This document shows, in pieces, positions 1 through 7,608 of a stretch of DNA of 14,424 nucleotides (the first letter of the stretch is position 1; every line of letters begins with the position of its first letter). The position numbers and the translations under genes are program-made. The notes beneath the pieces were generated by a model. It was not told the DNA's origin and made no database searches. It saw only the letters and a program-made list of their open reading frames with translations. The DNA comes from an uncultured Prevotella sp. (GTDB taxonomy: Bacteria; Bacteroidota; Bacteroidia; Bacteroidales; Bacteroidaceae), in contig CALZAP010000004.1 in the NCBI GenBank assembly GCA_945614335.1, positions 1 to 14,424 on the forward strand. The letters run 5' to 3'.

Positions 1-17
1 ATGAATGCCTAAGAGGC

Positions 18-995
18 TTATTTACATACCTGATGTATTGCGACGCCCTTATTGTCAATCATATAGAGCGAGAGGTGCTGCTTTGTTGCACTGACAATGG
101 AAAAGCCTGTCGAGGGCGAGCAGAAGAGAGTGCCGTCGGCAGGCTTCACCTTTCGTGAAAGTGCGCCGGCAGAATTGACCACATAGTCGATGGAATCGCC
201 ATTTTTCCGTATATGCTGGAAGTTGTGGATGTGGCCGCAGACATACATAGAGACATTATTATATTTATGTAGAATTGGTAGAAGCAGGCGTTGCATGTCG
301 TTTTGCTCAGCTATGTCTTTCTTTGTTTCGGCATAGATGGGATGATGTCCCACGACCACTATCCATTCTTCCTTAGCCGCCTTCAGAGTGGCGTCGAGCC
401 ATTGAAGCTGGGCCTCGTTATCCTGTTTTCCAGCATCGGGATAGCGCGAGGAGTGGCGATAGCCTTCAATGAGAGGAGTAGTGTCGAGAAACACTATTCT
501 CAAGCTCACACCAGCCTTTTCATCGGTAAATACCTTTGTATAGTATCGGTTTTCAATTTGCCAGCGTCTGCTCACCTTGGCATAGTCAAGAACAGCCTGT
601 GTGTTGCCTCGGTACTCGTGATTGCCGAGAATGGGAAGCCAGGAAATCATGAGTTCGGGATGTGAGTAGATGAGTTCGTAGTTGGTCATCCATAGCGGGT
701 CGTTGACCGATGCCACTCCGTCGAAGTGGTGAACGTCGCCTGTGGCGATCACAGCCTCGGGACCGATTTCCTCCGCCATCTCGCCCATCAGTTTCGCTAT
801 AGGCTTTTGGTCGTAATATCCGTTTCGTCCGAGGTCGTTGGCCACGAAGAGATTGATATCACCTTTTAGCGATTTCCATTCAGCCGGAGTTTGTGCATTG
901 CACGCTGCGGCAAAGAGGAGCGAGAGGGCAATAGTGGCGAGCACGGCCCAGAAGTTTCGCTCCGCACGTCTGATTTCAATATTTATTGTATCCAT
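18..995 (-). CDS. Exported metallophosphoesterase, tartrate-resistant acid phosphatase-like
   Basis: 325 residues. It probably hydrolyses phosphate esters outside the cytoplasm with a two-metal centre. The calcineurin-type ligand blocks appear in order: D54 (NDLG), GD at 86-87 followed by VHHFDGV, GNHE at 124-127, GHHP at 216-219 and GHIH at 254-257. The stretch from GDVHHFDGV through GNTQAVLDYAKVSRRW follows mammalian TRAP (purple acid phosphatase) closely by eye. One difference matters: the Tyr of the GDxxY motif, which ligates Fe(III) in purple enzymes, is His90 here, so the metal pair is probably different. Residues 18-35 form a hydrophobic export signal; Cys32 after Ala-Ala-Ala could be a weak lipobox, or cleavage may follow by signal peptidase I. 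The start lies only 9 bases after the TonB receptor stop, with no promoter between them, so co-transcription is likely. The natural substrate cannot be read from the sequence. Confidence 0.9.
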   Translation of the reverse strand: MDTINIEIRRAERNFWAVLATIALSLLFAAACNAQTPAEWKSLKGDINLFVANDLGRNGYYDQKPIAKLMGEMAEEIGPEAVIATGDVHHFDGVASVNDPLWMTNYELIYSHPELMISWLPILGNHEYRGNTQAVLDYAKVSRRWQIENRYYTKVFTDEKAGVSLRIVFLDTTPLIEGYRHSSRYPDAGKQDNEAQLQWLDATLKAAKEEWIVVVGHHPIYAETKKDIAEQNDMQRLLLPILHKYNNVSMYVCGHIHNFQHIRKNGDSIDYVVNSAGALSRKVKPADGTLFCSPSTGFSIVSATKQHLSLYMIDNKGVAIHQVCK

Positions 996-1004
996 TGTTT
1001 ATTT

Positions 1005-3815
1005 TTAAAGATTTATCTTCACTCCTGCGTTTACTTTCACACCGTAGTATTCCACCTGCATGCTGCGGTCTTTCTGTCCCTGATAGTAGCGGAGGGGTTG
1101 GTTGAGGAGGTTGTTGGCCTCGGCGAAGACGGTGAACTTGGTCTTTTTGCCCCAGGTGTAGGAGGTGTTGAGGTCGAGATAGTTCACCTTGTCGTAGTAG
1201 CGGTCGAGTTCGCGGCTTCCTGTGTTCATCTGGTCGATGAACGACGAGGCGAAGTTATATGAGAGTCGTACGTTGATGCCGCTCTTCTCGAAGTAGAGAG
1301 ATGCGTTTGCGGTGTGTTCAGGCGAGCCAGCCATCTTCACGTCGCCTCCGTCGTTGATGCCGAGGCGGGTGTTGTAGTTGCGGGTTGTGGTGTGGGTGTA
1401 AGTATAGTTGCCATAGAAGCCGAGGCAGCGGAGGGCAGGAGCTATGAATCCGAAGTCGCGCTGGTAGGCAGCCTCAACACCATATACACGAGCGTCGTAG
1501 GCATTCATGTTCTGTGTCACCTCAAATGTCTCGTTGTTTCCTGTGAGTCCGAGTTCGGCACCGGTGTAATAGCCGAGAGTCTCGATATTCACGTTTTTCA
1601 CATCCTTATAGAAGAGTCCGAGGCTCACCATACCGATGCTTTTGAAGTAATGGTCGATGGAGAGGTCGAGGTTCCATGATGTAGTAGGCTTAATGTTCGG
1701 ATCGCCAATGGTAGCTTCCTGGTCGGCAAGGTTAAAGCTCTTGTTGGCCACGAGAGCCGAATACTTCGGACGTGAGAGAGTCTTTGTGATAGATGCCCTT
1801 ATGTTTCCGTCCTCGCAGGTCTTGTATTTCAGCAAGAGACTTGGCAGGAGGTTTGTATAGTCGTTCTTATATTCTCCTGTAGGCTTGAGGCTTTCGTTTT
1901 CGTCTTCATCCATGATATAGTTCACACCGCTTGTCTTCAGTCTGGTGTTTTCTATACGCAATCCGAGTGTAGCGTCGAGTCGCTTGCCGAGTTTCTGGTC
2001 GAGGCGGATGTATCCTGCGTGAATCTGTTCTGTAGCCTTATAGTTTCCGGCTTCCTCCTCGTAGAGTTCCGAGCCGTCGGCCTTGTTGAAGTCTATACGT
2101 CCCATATAATCCTTGCTTACAAACTGAGTACCAATGGGATATTGACCGCCAGGCATAAAGCCCTCGCGTACCTTATATACTATATTATCTTGCCATTCGG
2201 GTATGTATTTGTCGGCAGCGTCTGAGTAGTCATAGTATTCAGTGTTGCGTTCCTTTTTCTTCACTGTGTATTTATATCCGAACTTAAGAGTGTTTCCGTA
2301 GAGGCCCTTTGAGAGAGGCAGTGTGAAGTTAATGCGCTCCTTGAATTCATTTTCTTTAATGGCCTGGTCGGAATTGGTAAATTCGTCAATCTTCCATTTT
2401 GCCTCGCCGAAGGAAGGAATAGCGAGCGTGGAGTATGGCTGGCGCATGCCCACGTCCTTGAACGAATCGCCGAAGTTGAGATCGTTGTTTCCCTTTAGTT
2501 TCAGTCCGATGTAACGTTCGTCGGGTCGGTCTTCGGTAGCGCGGGAGTAGCTCGACGCCCAGTCCATCTTCAGGTTTCCGAAGTTGTGTTCACCGTCGAG
2601 GGTGAAGTCCATTGTCTGCTGACGTTCGAGACGTGCGCTCTTGTTGTCGTCGTTACCCGCCTTGGTCTGCAATACAATACTTTGGTCTTTTGCGTCGGAA
2701 TTGAGTTTCTTGTAACTAATGCGATAGCGGTTTTCCCAGTCGTTACGTCTATTGTATATTCCCTTGAAAGAAATCTTGTGCATCTGGTTGAACTGATAGT
2801 CGAGTGCGAGAGAATAGCTCTGGCGCTCACGTGTGACGTAATATTGGCGCACTTGAGCCTCCTTTAGTTGTATATCCCCCTTTTTCTCTACATATTCAAA
2901 CTCGGTGTTGTCTGAACCGCCCGGAGCATACTGATAAGAGGCACTTGCCATGATGCCGAGCTTGTTGTTGAAGAAGCGATCGCCCCATGTTCCTCCAATG
3001 TTCCACTGCGGTTTGCCCGATATCCAAGTATAGCCTGTTGAGCCGGTGAAGTTTAGCACTCGACGGAAGGGAGTGTTCTTGGTGACGAGGTTGATGGCAC
3101 CACCGATGGCATCGCCGTCCATATCTGAGGTCACCACCTTCGACACCTCTATTGTCTGCACCATGTCGGCAGGAATAAGGTCGAGCTGCACGTTACGCGT
3201 GTCTCCTTCGGCAGAGGGCAGACGGTTTCCGTTCACAGTGACCGAAGTAAGGTCTGCACTTGTGCCACGCACCTGTCCGAATCGGGCCTCTCCCTGGTCG
3301 TACTGCACGTTAATACCGTTTATTCGCTTCAAGGCGTCGCCAATGTTTGAGTCGGGGAACTTACCTACTTGGTCGGCCGACACGACGTTTGTCACTCCCA
3401 TTGCGCCTTTTTGCATCTGCATGGCCTTGCGTTGTCCTGCAAAGGCACCTTTCACGTTCACCTCTCCAAGTTCCACTCCTTCGCTCATCACGATGTCAGC
3501 CACCAGCACTTTATTGGTGTTTGTCACCGTCACCTTTTTATATATAGGGTTATATCCCACGTATGTCACCTTCAGCGTGTATGTGCCCGGCTTGAGGTTT
3601 GGCAGTTTGTAAAAACCGTTGATGTCGGCAGTCACTCCCGTGTGCAGGCTTTCAATCTGGATGGTAGCCCCAGGCAGCGTGTGCCTTTCAGCGTCGGTCA
3701 CCTGACCGCTGATAATGCCGAAACTCGTTTCTTCCGTAGCCTCTGTAGCCCATGAGGCAGAAGCTGTTGCGATAGCCACAACCGTTGTGGCCAAAAGTCT
3801 TTTTACTGTCTTCAT
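1005..3815 (-). CDS. TonB-dependent outer-membrane receptor with N-terminal carboxypeptidase-regulatory-like domain
   Basis: 936 residues. It should be an outer-membrane beta-barrel that imports a ligand using TonB energy. Residues 1-23 are a signal peptide (cleavage near SWA|TE). Residues 34-108 are a carboxypeptidase-regulatory-like beta-sandwich (GQVTD, LPGATIQI, NGFYKLPNL, VGY). A TonB-box-like segment (ELGEVNVKG) lies at 115-123. The plug runs from about 136 to 248, with NIGDALKRINGINV, QVRGTSADLTSVTVNG and DAIGGAINLVTKN. The rest is barrel, ending in GVKINL with no terminal aromatic residue. The plug style resembles the TonB-Xanth-Caul subgroup rather than SusC, and no SusD partner is adjacent. 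The next gene downstream is an exported phosphatase, so a ligand carrying or releasing phosphate is a reasonable inference; the specificity itself is unknown. A divergent GH5 gene lies upstream and has its own promoter. Confidence 0.95.
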   Translation of the reverse strand: MKTVKRLLATTVVAIATASASWATEATEETSFGIISGQVTDAERHTLPGATIQIESLHTGVTADINGFYKLPNLKPGTYTLKVTYVGYNPIYKKVTVTNTNKVLVADIVMSEGVELGEVNVKGAFAGQRKAMQMQKGAMGVTNVVSADQVGKFPDSNIGDALKRINGINVQYDQGEARFGQVRGTSADLTSVTVNGNRLPSAEGDTRNVQLDLIPADMVQTIEVSKVVTSDMDGDAIGGAINLVTKNTPFRRVLNFTGSTGYTWISGKPQWNIGGTWGDRFFNNKLGIMASASYQYAPGGSDNTEFEYVEKKGDIQLKEAQVRQYYVTRERQSYSLALDYQFNQMHKISFKGIYNRRNDWENRYRISYKKLNSDAKDQSIVLQTKAGNDDNKSARLERQQTMDFTLDGEHNFGNLKMDWASSYSRATEDRPDERYIGLKLKGNNDLNFGDSFKDVGMRQPYSTLAIPSFGEAKWKIDEFTNSDQAIKENEFKERINFTLPLSKGLYGNTLKFGYKYTVKKKERNTEYYDYSDAADKYIPEWQDNIVYKVREGFMPGGQYPIGTQFVSKDYMGRIDFNKADGSELYEEEAGNYKATEQIHAGYIRLDQKLGKRLDATLGLRIENTRLKTSGVNYIMDEDENESLKPTGEYKNDYTNLLPSLLLKYKTCEDGNIRASITKTLSRPKYSALVANKSFNLADQEATIGDPNIKPTTSWNLDLSIDHYFKSIGMVSLGLFYKDVKNVNIETLGYYTGAELGLTGNNETFEVTQNMNAYDARVYGVEAAYQRDFGFIAPALRCLGFYGNYTYTHTTTRNYNTRLGINDGGDVKMAGSPEHTANASLYFEKSGINVRLSYNFASSFIDQMNTGSRELDRYYDKVNYLDLNTSYTWGKKTKFTVFAEANNLLNQPLRYYQGQKDRSMQVEYYGVKVNAGVKINL

Positions 3816-3849
3816 TCGTCTATAAATTGTTGATGTAAATTTTCGGGTG

Positions 3850-3857
3850 CAAAGGTA
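3850..3857 (-). promoter_or_regulatory. Bacteroidetes -7 box for the TonB receptor/phosphatase operon
   Basis: Read on the minus strand, this is TACCTTTG followed by CACC, matching the Bacteroidetes TAnnTTTG -7 element. It lies about 35 bases before the receptor ATG. No good TTTG is seen at the usual 19-21 base spacing; the nearest is TTG at 3885-3883, 25 bases away. The promoter may therefore be weak or need an activator. Confidence 0.6.
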
Positions 3858-3936
3858 CGGGGTTGAAATTACACCTTTGCTGCAATGGAATTAAGAAACT
3901 ATGTCTTGTTTGTTACAGAAATATTTCAAGGAATGC

Positions 3937-3967
3937 TTTGTTGTTTAACATATTATTCGTATATTTG
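3937..3967 (+). promoter_or_regulatory. Bacteroidetes promoter for the GH5 gene
   Basis: TTTG at 3937-3940 and TATATTTG at 3960-3967 are separated by 19 bases, a full match to the TTTG-N19-21-TAnnTTTG sigma-ABfr promoter. The expected transcript start, near 3973, leaves a leader of about 30 bases before the ATG at 4002. This also excludes the in-frame ATG at 3885 as the start. Confidence 0.8.
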
Positions 3968-4001
3968 CACCCGACAATTAACCTCAAACAGAAATATAGA
4001 G

Positions 4002-4967
4002 ATGAAAAGAACTATTATCGCAATCGTGATGGCAATGATGACGATAGCATCGTTTGCCAAGAAAGAACCGACTCCCGTGCAGCAGTGGGGGCAACTGAAA
4101 GTAGTGGGCACACAACTGTGCGACCAGAACGGGAATGCAATAACCCTGCGCGGTGCAAGTCTCGGATGGCATAACCTATGGCCAAGATTCTATAACGCGA
4201 AGGCAGTAAAATGGCTTGCCGACGACTGGAACGCAAAGGTGATACGAGCTGCCATGGGCATAATGATTGAAGACAACTATCTGGAGAACCCGAGCTTTGC
4301 CCTCGACTGCATTGAGCCCGTGGTGAAGCAGGCGATAAAGCAAGGCACATACGTGATCATTGACTGGCACTCACATAAGTTGCTGAAGAAAGACGCAGTG
4401 AAGTTCTTTGGCAATATGGCGAAGAAATACGGCCAGCACCCTAACGTGATATACGAGATATATAACGAGCCCGTAGACGACTCATGGGAAGACCTGAAGG
4501 AATACTCAAAGGCCGTGATAGACGAGATAAGGAAGTATGACCCCGACAATATAGTGCTCGTGGGTTGTCCACACTGGGACCAGGACATCCATCTCGTGGC
4601 AGAGAGTCCGCTCGAAGGCTATAATAATATAATGTATACTGTCCATTTCTATGCAGGAACCCACAAGCAATGGCTGCGCGACCGCATAGCCGCCGCCATG
4701 GATAAGGGCATACCGGTGTTTGTGTCTGAATGTGCCTCGATGGATGCTTCGGGCGACGGCAAGCTCGACAAGGACTCATGGAACGAGTGGGTTGAGTTTA
4801 TGGAGGCAAAGAAGATAAGCTGGGTATGCTGGTCGGTGAGCGACAAAAACGAGACCTGCTCCATGCTGCTGCCAAGAGCCAAGGCCACAGGCGGATGGAC
4901 CAAGGACTTGATTAAGCCTTGGGGAAAAATTGTGCGTGAGACGTTGAGGAGAGGAATAAATAATTAA
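4002..4967 (+). CDS. Secreted glycoside hydrolase family 5 endoglucanase (cellulase-like)
   Basis: 321 residues from the ATG at 4002. It probably cleaves beta-1,4-glucan internally, in the periplasm or outside the cell. Residues 1-19 are a signal peptidase I signal (cleavage after SFA). The remainder is a single GH5 TIM barrel: the family Arg at 82 (VIRAAM), DWHSH at 121-125, the acid/base Glu156 in YNEP (154-157), HFY at 215-217, the nucleophile Glu243 in FVSECAS, and Trp277 in VCWSVSD. The LRGASLGWHNLWP opening (49-61) and VIRAAM resemble subfamily GH5_2, but the subfamily and exact substrate (cellulose, beta-glucan, possibly mannan) are inferred. There is no carbohydrate-binding module, lipobox or type IX secretion domain. 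The start was chosen because the reading frame upstream to 3885 crosses the promoter, and because this ATG begins a clean signal peptide. The gene is divergent from the TonB receptor operon. Confidence 0.92.
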   Translation: MKRTIIAIVMAMMTIASFAKKEPTPVQQWGQLKVVGTQLCDQNGNAITLRGASLGWHNLWPRFYNAKAVKWLADDWNAKVIRAAMGIMIEDNYLENPSFALDCIEPVVKQAIKQGTYVIIDWHSHKLLKKDAVKFFGNMAKKYGQHPNVIYEIYNEPVDDSWEDLKEYSKAVIDEIRKYDPDNIVLVGCPHWDQDIHLVAESPLEGYNNIMYTVHFYAGTHKQWLRDRIAAAMDKGIPVFVSECASMDASGDGKLDKDSWNEWVEFMEAKKISWVCWSVSDKNETCSMLLPRAKATGGWTKDLIKPWGKIVRETLRRGINN

Positions 4968-4984
4968 AAATTAAAAATTAAAAG
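4964..4984 (+). repeat. Three tandem AT-rich heptamers after the GH5 gene
   Basis: TTAAAAA occurs three times in tandem (the last as TTAAAAG), beginning inside the GH5 stop codon. It is a short low-complexity tail. No function can be assigned, though it adds flexible AT-rich DNA just before the GC-run palindromes. Confidence 0.6.
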
Positions 4985-5012
4985 ATTTTTAGGCGGACAT
5001 CACAGACCCCCT

Positions 5013-5051
5013 CCCCCCCCCGATGGGGGACTCCCCCTAACTTAGGGGGAG
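5013..5051 (+). repeat. GC-run palindromes with a C9 homopolymer
   Basis: A run of nine C (5013-5021) is followed by GAT, five G (5025-5029), and then a near-continuous palindrome: arm CTCCCCCTAA at 5031-5040, a single C, and arm TTAGGGGGAG at 5042-5051. The G5 at 5025-5029 can pair either with the preceding C run or with the C5 at 5033-5037, so several exclusive hairpins are possible. No T-run follows, so this is not a standard intrinsic terminator. It looks like a short intergenic palindromic repeat. Confidence 0.7.
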
Positions 5052-5058
5052 AGTTAGG

Positions 5059-5189
5059 ATACCACGAGCCGAACCTGTTTGCGGCAGTTCTCTGGGCTTG
5101 CAAGGTAATCTCTACCTTCTTCCCTCTTCCCTCTACCCTCCAAACATTTCTCTCTCCTCACTCCACTCTCCTCTCTCCACTCTCCTCAC
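5059..5189 (+). repeat. Dispersed intergenic repeat, copy A (half element: head plus right arm)
   Basis: Bases 5059-5152 match 7665-7758 with 4 mismatches in 94 positions and no gap; 5064-5116 is identical over 53 bases. The conserved head (about 5059-5108) is followed by a polypyrimidine arm. Past 5152 the pyrimidine tract continues to about 5187 and includes CTCCACTCTCCT twice (5161-5172 and 5175-5186). Copy B has a complementary polypurine left arm; copy A lacks it and has the GC-run palindromes in its place, so copy A seems truncated. No open frame that looks like a protein is present. It sits between the GH5 gene and the argS promoter. Confidence 0.85.
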
Positions 5190-5193
5190 TAAA

Positions 5194-5226
5194 ACTGCAA
5201 AGAAAATGGGATGTTTTCTTTGCAGT
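5194..5226. promoter_or_regulatory. Perfect 13-bp inverted repeat overlapping the argS -33 box
   Basis: Arm ACTGCAAAGAAAA (5194-5206) and its exact reverse complement (5214-5226) flank a 7-base loop. The right arm contains the TTTG (5219-5222) that serves as the -33 element of the argS promoter. It could be an operator for a dimeric repressor, or a hairpin ending upstream transcription, although only a short run of T follows on the minus strand and none on the plus strand. The inverted repeat is seen directly; its role is inferred. Confidence 0.6.
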
Positions 5227-5249
5227 CTCAGTAAAAAGCAGTACCTTTG
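5219..5249 (+). promoter_or_regulatory. Bacteroidetes promoter for argS
   Basis: TTTG (5219-5222), 19 bases, then TACCTTTG (5242-5249): a full match to the Bacteroidetes promoter form. The transcript should start near 5255, leaving about 40 untranslated bases before the argS ATG. It probably drives both argS and the RNase H gene. Confidence 0.8.
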
Positions 5250-5293
5250 TCGCCGATTTCGAAATTATCAATAAGGTTACTATAGTAAAAGTC

Positions 5294-7120
5294 ATGAAGA
5301 TAGAAAGCATTATTAGCAAGGCTGCCATCGATGCCGTCAAGAGCCTTTACGGCCAGGAAGTGAACGAAAAGATGGTTCAGCTACAGAAGACAAAGCGTGA
5401 ATTTGAGGGAAGCCTGACTCTTGTCGTGTTCCCGTTCCTGAAGATTTCAAAGAAAAAACCGGAAGATACTGCACAGGAAATAGGTCAGTATCTTATGAAT
5501 AACTGTGAGGCCATAGCCGCATTCAATGTGGTGAAGGGCTTCCTAAACCTTGTGATTTCACCGAAAGCCTGGGTAGAACTCCTCTGTTCGATAAACGACA
5601 ATGAGAAATTTGGCGAGAAAGCCGTTACCCCCGACTCTCCATTGGTGATGATAGAATACTCTTCGCCAAACACCAACAAGCCTCTCCACCTCGGCCACGT
5701 GCGCAACAACCTGCTCGGATGGTCGTTGGCTAAGATTATGGAGGCAAACGGCAACAAGGTGGTGAAGACCAATATCGTGAACGACCGCGGCATACATATC
5801 TGTAAGTCGATGCTCGCTTGGCTGAAATACGGCAACGGCGAGACTCCTGAGACAAACGGCAAGAAAGGCGACCACCTCATCGGCGACTACTACGTGGCTT
5901 TCGACAAGCACTACCGCGAAGAGGTGAAAGAGCTGAAAGCACAATATGTGGCTGAAGGCATGGGCGAGGAAGAGGCTGAGAAAAAAGCCAAGGAAGAGGC
6001 TCCGCTCATCAAGGAAGCACACGAGATGCTCGTGAAATGGGAACAAAACGACCCTGAGGTACGCGCACTGTGGAAGAAGATGAACGACTGGGTGTATGCC
6101 GGATTCGACGAGACATACAAGGCTCTCGGCGTTGGCTTCGACAAGATATACTATGAGTCGGAGACATATCTCAAGGGTAAGGCAAAGGTGGAGGAAGGAC
6201 TCGCCAAGGGACTCTTCGAGCGTCATGACGACAACTCTGTATGGGCAGACCTTACCAACGAGGGCCTCGACAAAAAGCTGCTTCTGCGTTCCGACGGCAC
6301 ATCGGTATATATGACACAGGACATCGGTACAGCGGAAATGCGCTTCAAGGACTTCCCCATCGACAAGATGATATACGTGGTGGGCAACGAGCAGAACTAC
6401 CACTTCCAGGTGCTCTCCATACTTCTCGACCGTCTGGGCTTCAAATGGGGCAAGGAACTCGTCCACTTCTCATACGGCATGGTGGAACTGCCTAACGGAA
6501 AGATGAAGAGCCGCGAAGGTACCGTGGTGGATGCCGACGACCTCGTGGCTACAATGATTGCCGACGCGAAGAAGACAAGCGAGGAGCTTGGCAAGTTTGA
6601 CGACATGACAGACGAAGAGCGTTCGGAGATAGCACGCATCGTGGGTATGGGTGCCCTGAAATACTTCATTCTGAAGGTTGACGCCCGCAAGAACATGCTG
6701 TTCAACCCTGAAGAGTCGATAGACTTCAACGGCAACACCGGTCCGTTTATTCAATATACCTACGCCCGTATACGCTCCATCGCGCGCAAGGCTAAAGAGG
6801 AGGAGGAGAACAGACCTGGATTAACCGAGCTCACCATAGACGATGATATCTTGTCGCAAAAGGAAATCGACCTTATCCAGAAGATGAACGAGTATGAAGC
6901 TGTCGTGGAACAGGCTGGCAAGGACTACAGCCCAAGTGGCATAGCCAACTACTGCTACGAACTGACTAAGGAGTTCAACCAGTTCTATCACGACTACTCT
7001 ATTCTCAAGGAACAAAACAAGGATAAGAAACAATTCCGTCTTATGATTGCCAATAATGTGGCAAAGATAATAAAGAGCGGAATGGCTCTGCTCGGTATTG
7101 AAGTACCGGAGAGAATGTGA
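5294..7120 (+). CDS. argS: Arginyl-tRNA synthetase
   Basis: 608 residues, the usual length for this class I enzyme. It charges tRNA-Arg with arginine, using ATP, in the cytosol. The N-terminal tRNA D-loop recognition domain covers about residues 1-90. The catalytic Rossmann domain begins near 117 with EYSSPNTNKPLHLGH, the HIGH-type signature being HLGH at 132-135. SVYMTQDIGTAEMR is at 337-350, and GKMKSREG at 402-409 takes the place of the KMSKS loop, a usual arginyl enzyme variant. The DALR-type anticodon-binding domain opens with GPFIQYTYARIRSI (483-496) and runs to the C-terminus (GIEVPERM). A charged coiled stretch at about 206-250 looks like a normal insertion in the catalytic domain. 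The start ATG follows a well-formed promoter, and no in-frame alternative is better. The RNase H gene begins 19 bases after the stop. Confidence 0.97.
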   Translation: MKIESIISKAAIDAVKSLYGQEVNEKMVQLQKTKREFEGSLTLVVFPFLKISKKKPEDTAQEIGQYLMNNCEAIAAFNVVKGFLNLVISPKAWVELLCSINDNEKFGEKAVTPDSPLVMIEYSSPNTNKPLHLGHVRNNLLGWSLAKIMEANGNKVVKTNIVNDRGIHICKSMLAWLKYGNGETPETNGKKGDHLIGDYYVAFDKHYREEVKELKAQYVAEGMGEEEAEKKAKEEAPLIKEAHEMLVKWEQNDPEVRALWKKMNDWVYAGFDETYKALGVGFDKIYYESETYLKGKAKVEEGLAKGLFERHDDNSVWADLTNEGLDKKLLLRSDGTSVYMTQDIGTAEMRFKDFPIDKMIYVVGNEQNYHFQVLSILLDRLGFKWGKELVHFSYGMVELPNGKMKSREGTVVDADDLVATMIADAKKTSEELGKFDDMTDEERSEIARIVGMGALKYFILKVDARKNMLFNPEESIDFNGNTGPFIQYTYARIRSIARKAKEEEENRPGLTELTIDDDILSQKEIDLIQKMNEYEAVVEQAGKDYSPSGIANYCYELTKEFNQFYHDYSILKEQNKDKKQFRLMIANNVAKIIKSGMALLGIEVPERM

Positions 7121-7139
7121 TAAATTTTCAACTTTCTAC

Positions 7140-7607
7140 ATGAACAATCCACCAGATTATAGACACGACACGGTGCTACCACTGCCTATGGAGGTGACTG
7201 CCGACGCATGGGCAGTGGACGCGGCGTGTTCAGGCAATCCTGGACCAATGGAATACCAGTGCATCGACCTTGCAACAGGTGCACAGGTATTCCATTTTGG
7301 TCCTTTACACGGTACAAACAACATTGGGGAGTTTCTTGCCATTGTACATGCCCTGGCCCTTCTCGACAAAATGGGCAACACCACCAAGACAATATATTCC
7401 GACAGCTATAACGCTATGTTGTGGGTGAGCAAGTGCAAATGCAAGACCCAACTCGAACGCACTCCGCAGACAGAACATCTCTACCAAATCGTAGCCCGCG
7501 CAGAACGATGGCTGCAAACCCACAGATACAACAATCCCATAATAAAATGGGAGACAAAGAAATGGGGGGAAGTGCCGGCGGATTTCGGAAGGAAGAGTGG
7601 AAAATGA
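7140..7607 (+). CDS. rnhA: Ribonuclease HI-like protein
   Basis: 155 residues, the size of bacterial RNase HI, which cuts the RNA strand of RNA-DNA hybrids. The four acidic catalytic residues of the fold are visible in order: D27 in VDAACSGNPGP, E64 in NNIGEFLA, D88 in IYSDSYNA and D148 in PADFGRK. The SGNPGP motif and the spacing fit RNase HI well. A basic handle is not obvious. The ATG at 7140 is preferred; the same frame opens further upstream only by a TTG at 7098 inside argS. It lies 19 bases after argS and probably shares its transcript. The last few codons (after FGRK) run into the left arm of the dispersed repeat, so the C-terminal residues SGK may come from the repeat insertion. It could be a divergent RNase H-superfamily nuclease rather than the main RNase HI. 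Confidence 0.8.
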   Translation: MNNPPDYRHDTVLPLPMEVTADAWAVDAACSGNPGPMEYQCIDLATGAQVFHFGPLHGTNNIGEFLAIVHALALLDKMGNTTKTIYSDSYNAMLWVSKCKCKTQLERTPQTEHLYQIVARAERWLQTHRYNNPIIKWETKKWGEVPADFGRKSGK

Positions 7608-7608
7608 A

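Noticed and set aside
1..17. Terminator after the phosphatase gene
   Set aside because: Only a 4-bp GCCT/AGGC stem with a 3-base loop is visible, without a T-run before the window edge.
3046..3612. 188-codon open frame opposite the TonB receptor
   Set aside because: Antisense shadow of the plug and N-terminal domains, rich in Ser/Thr/Pro as mirror frames are.
3885..4001. Upstream ATG that would add 39 residues to the GH5 protein
   Set aside because: The stretch contains the promoter (-33 at 3937, -7 at 3960) and would bury the signal peptide.
5161..5186. CRISPR-like spaced repeat
   Set aside because: The two 12-base units lie 14 bases apart in a low-complexity pyrimidine tract, with no spacers.
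5558..6466. 302-codon open frame opposite argS
   Set aside because: It is antisense to a clear argS; the composition is that of a mirror frame and no motif is seen.
7098..7139. TTG start of the RNase H gene within argS
   Set aside because: The translated stretch does not look like RNase H, and an ATG follows at 7140.
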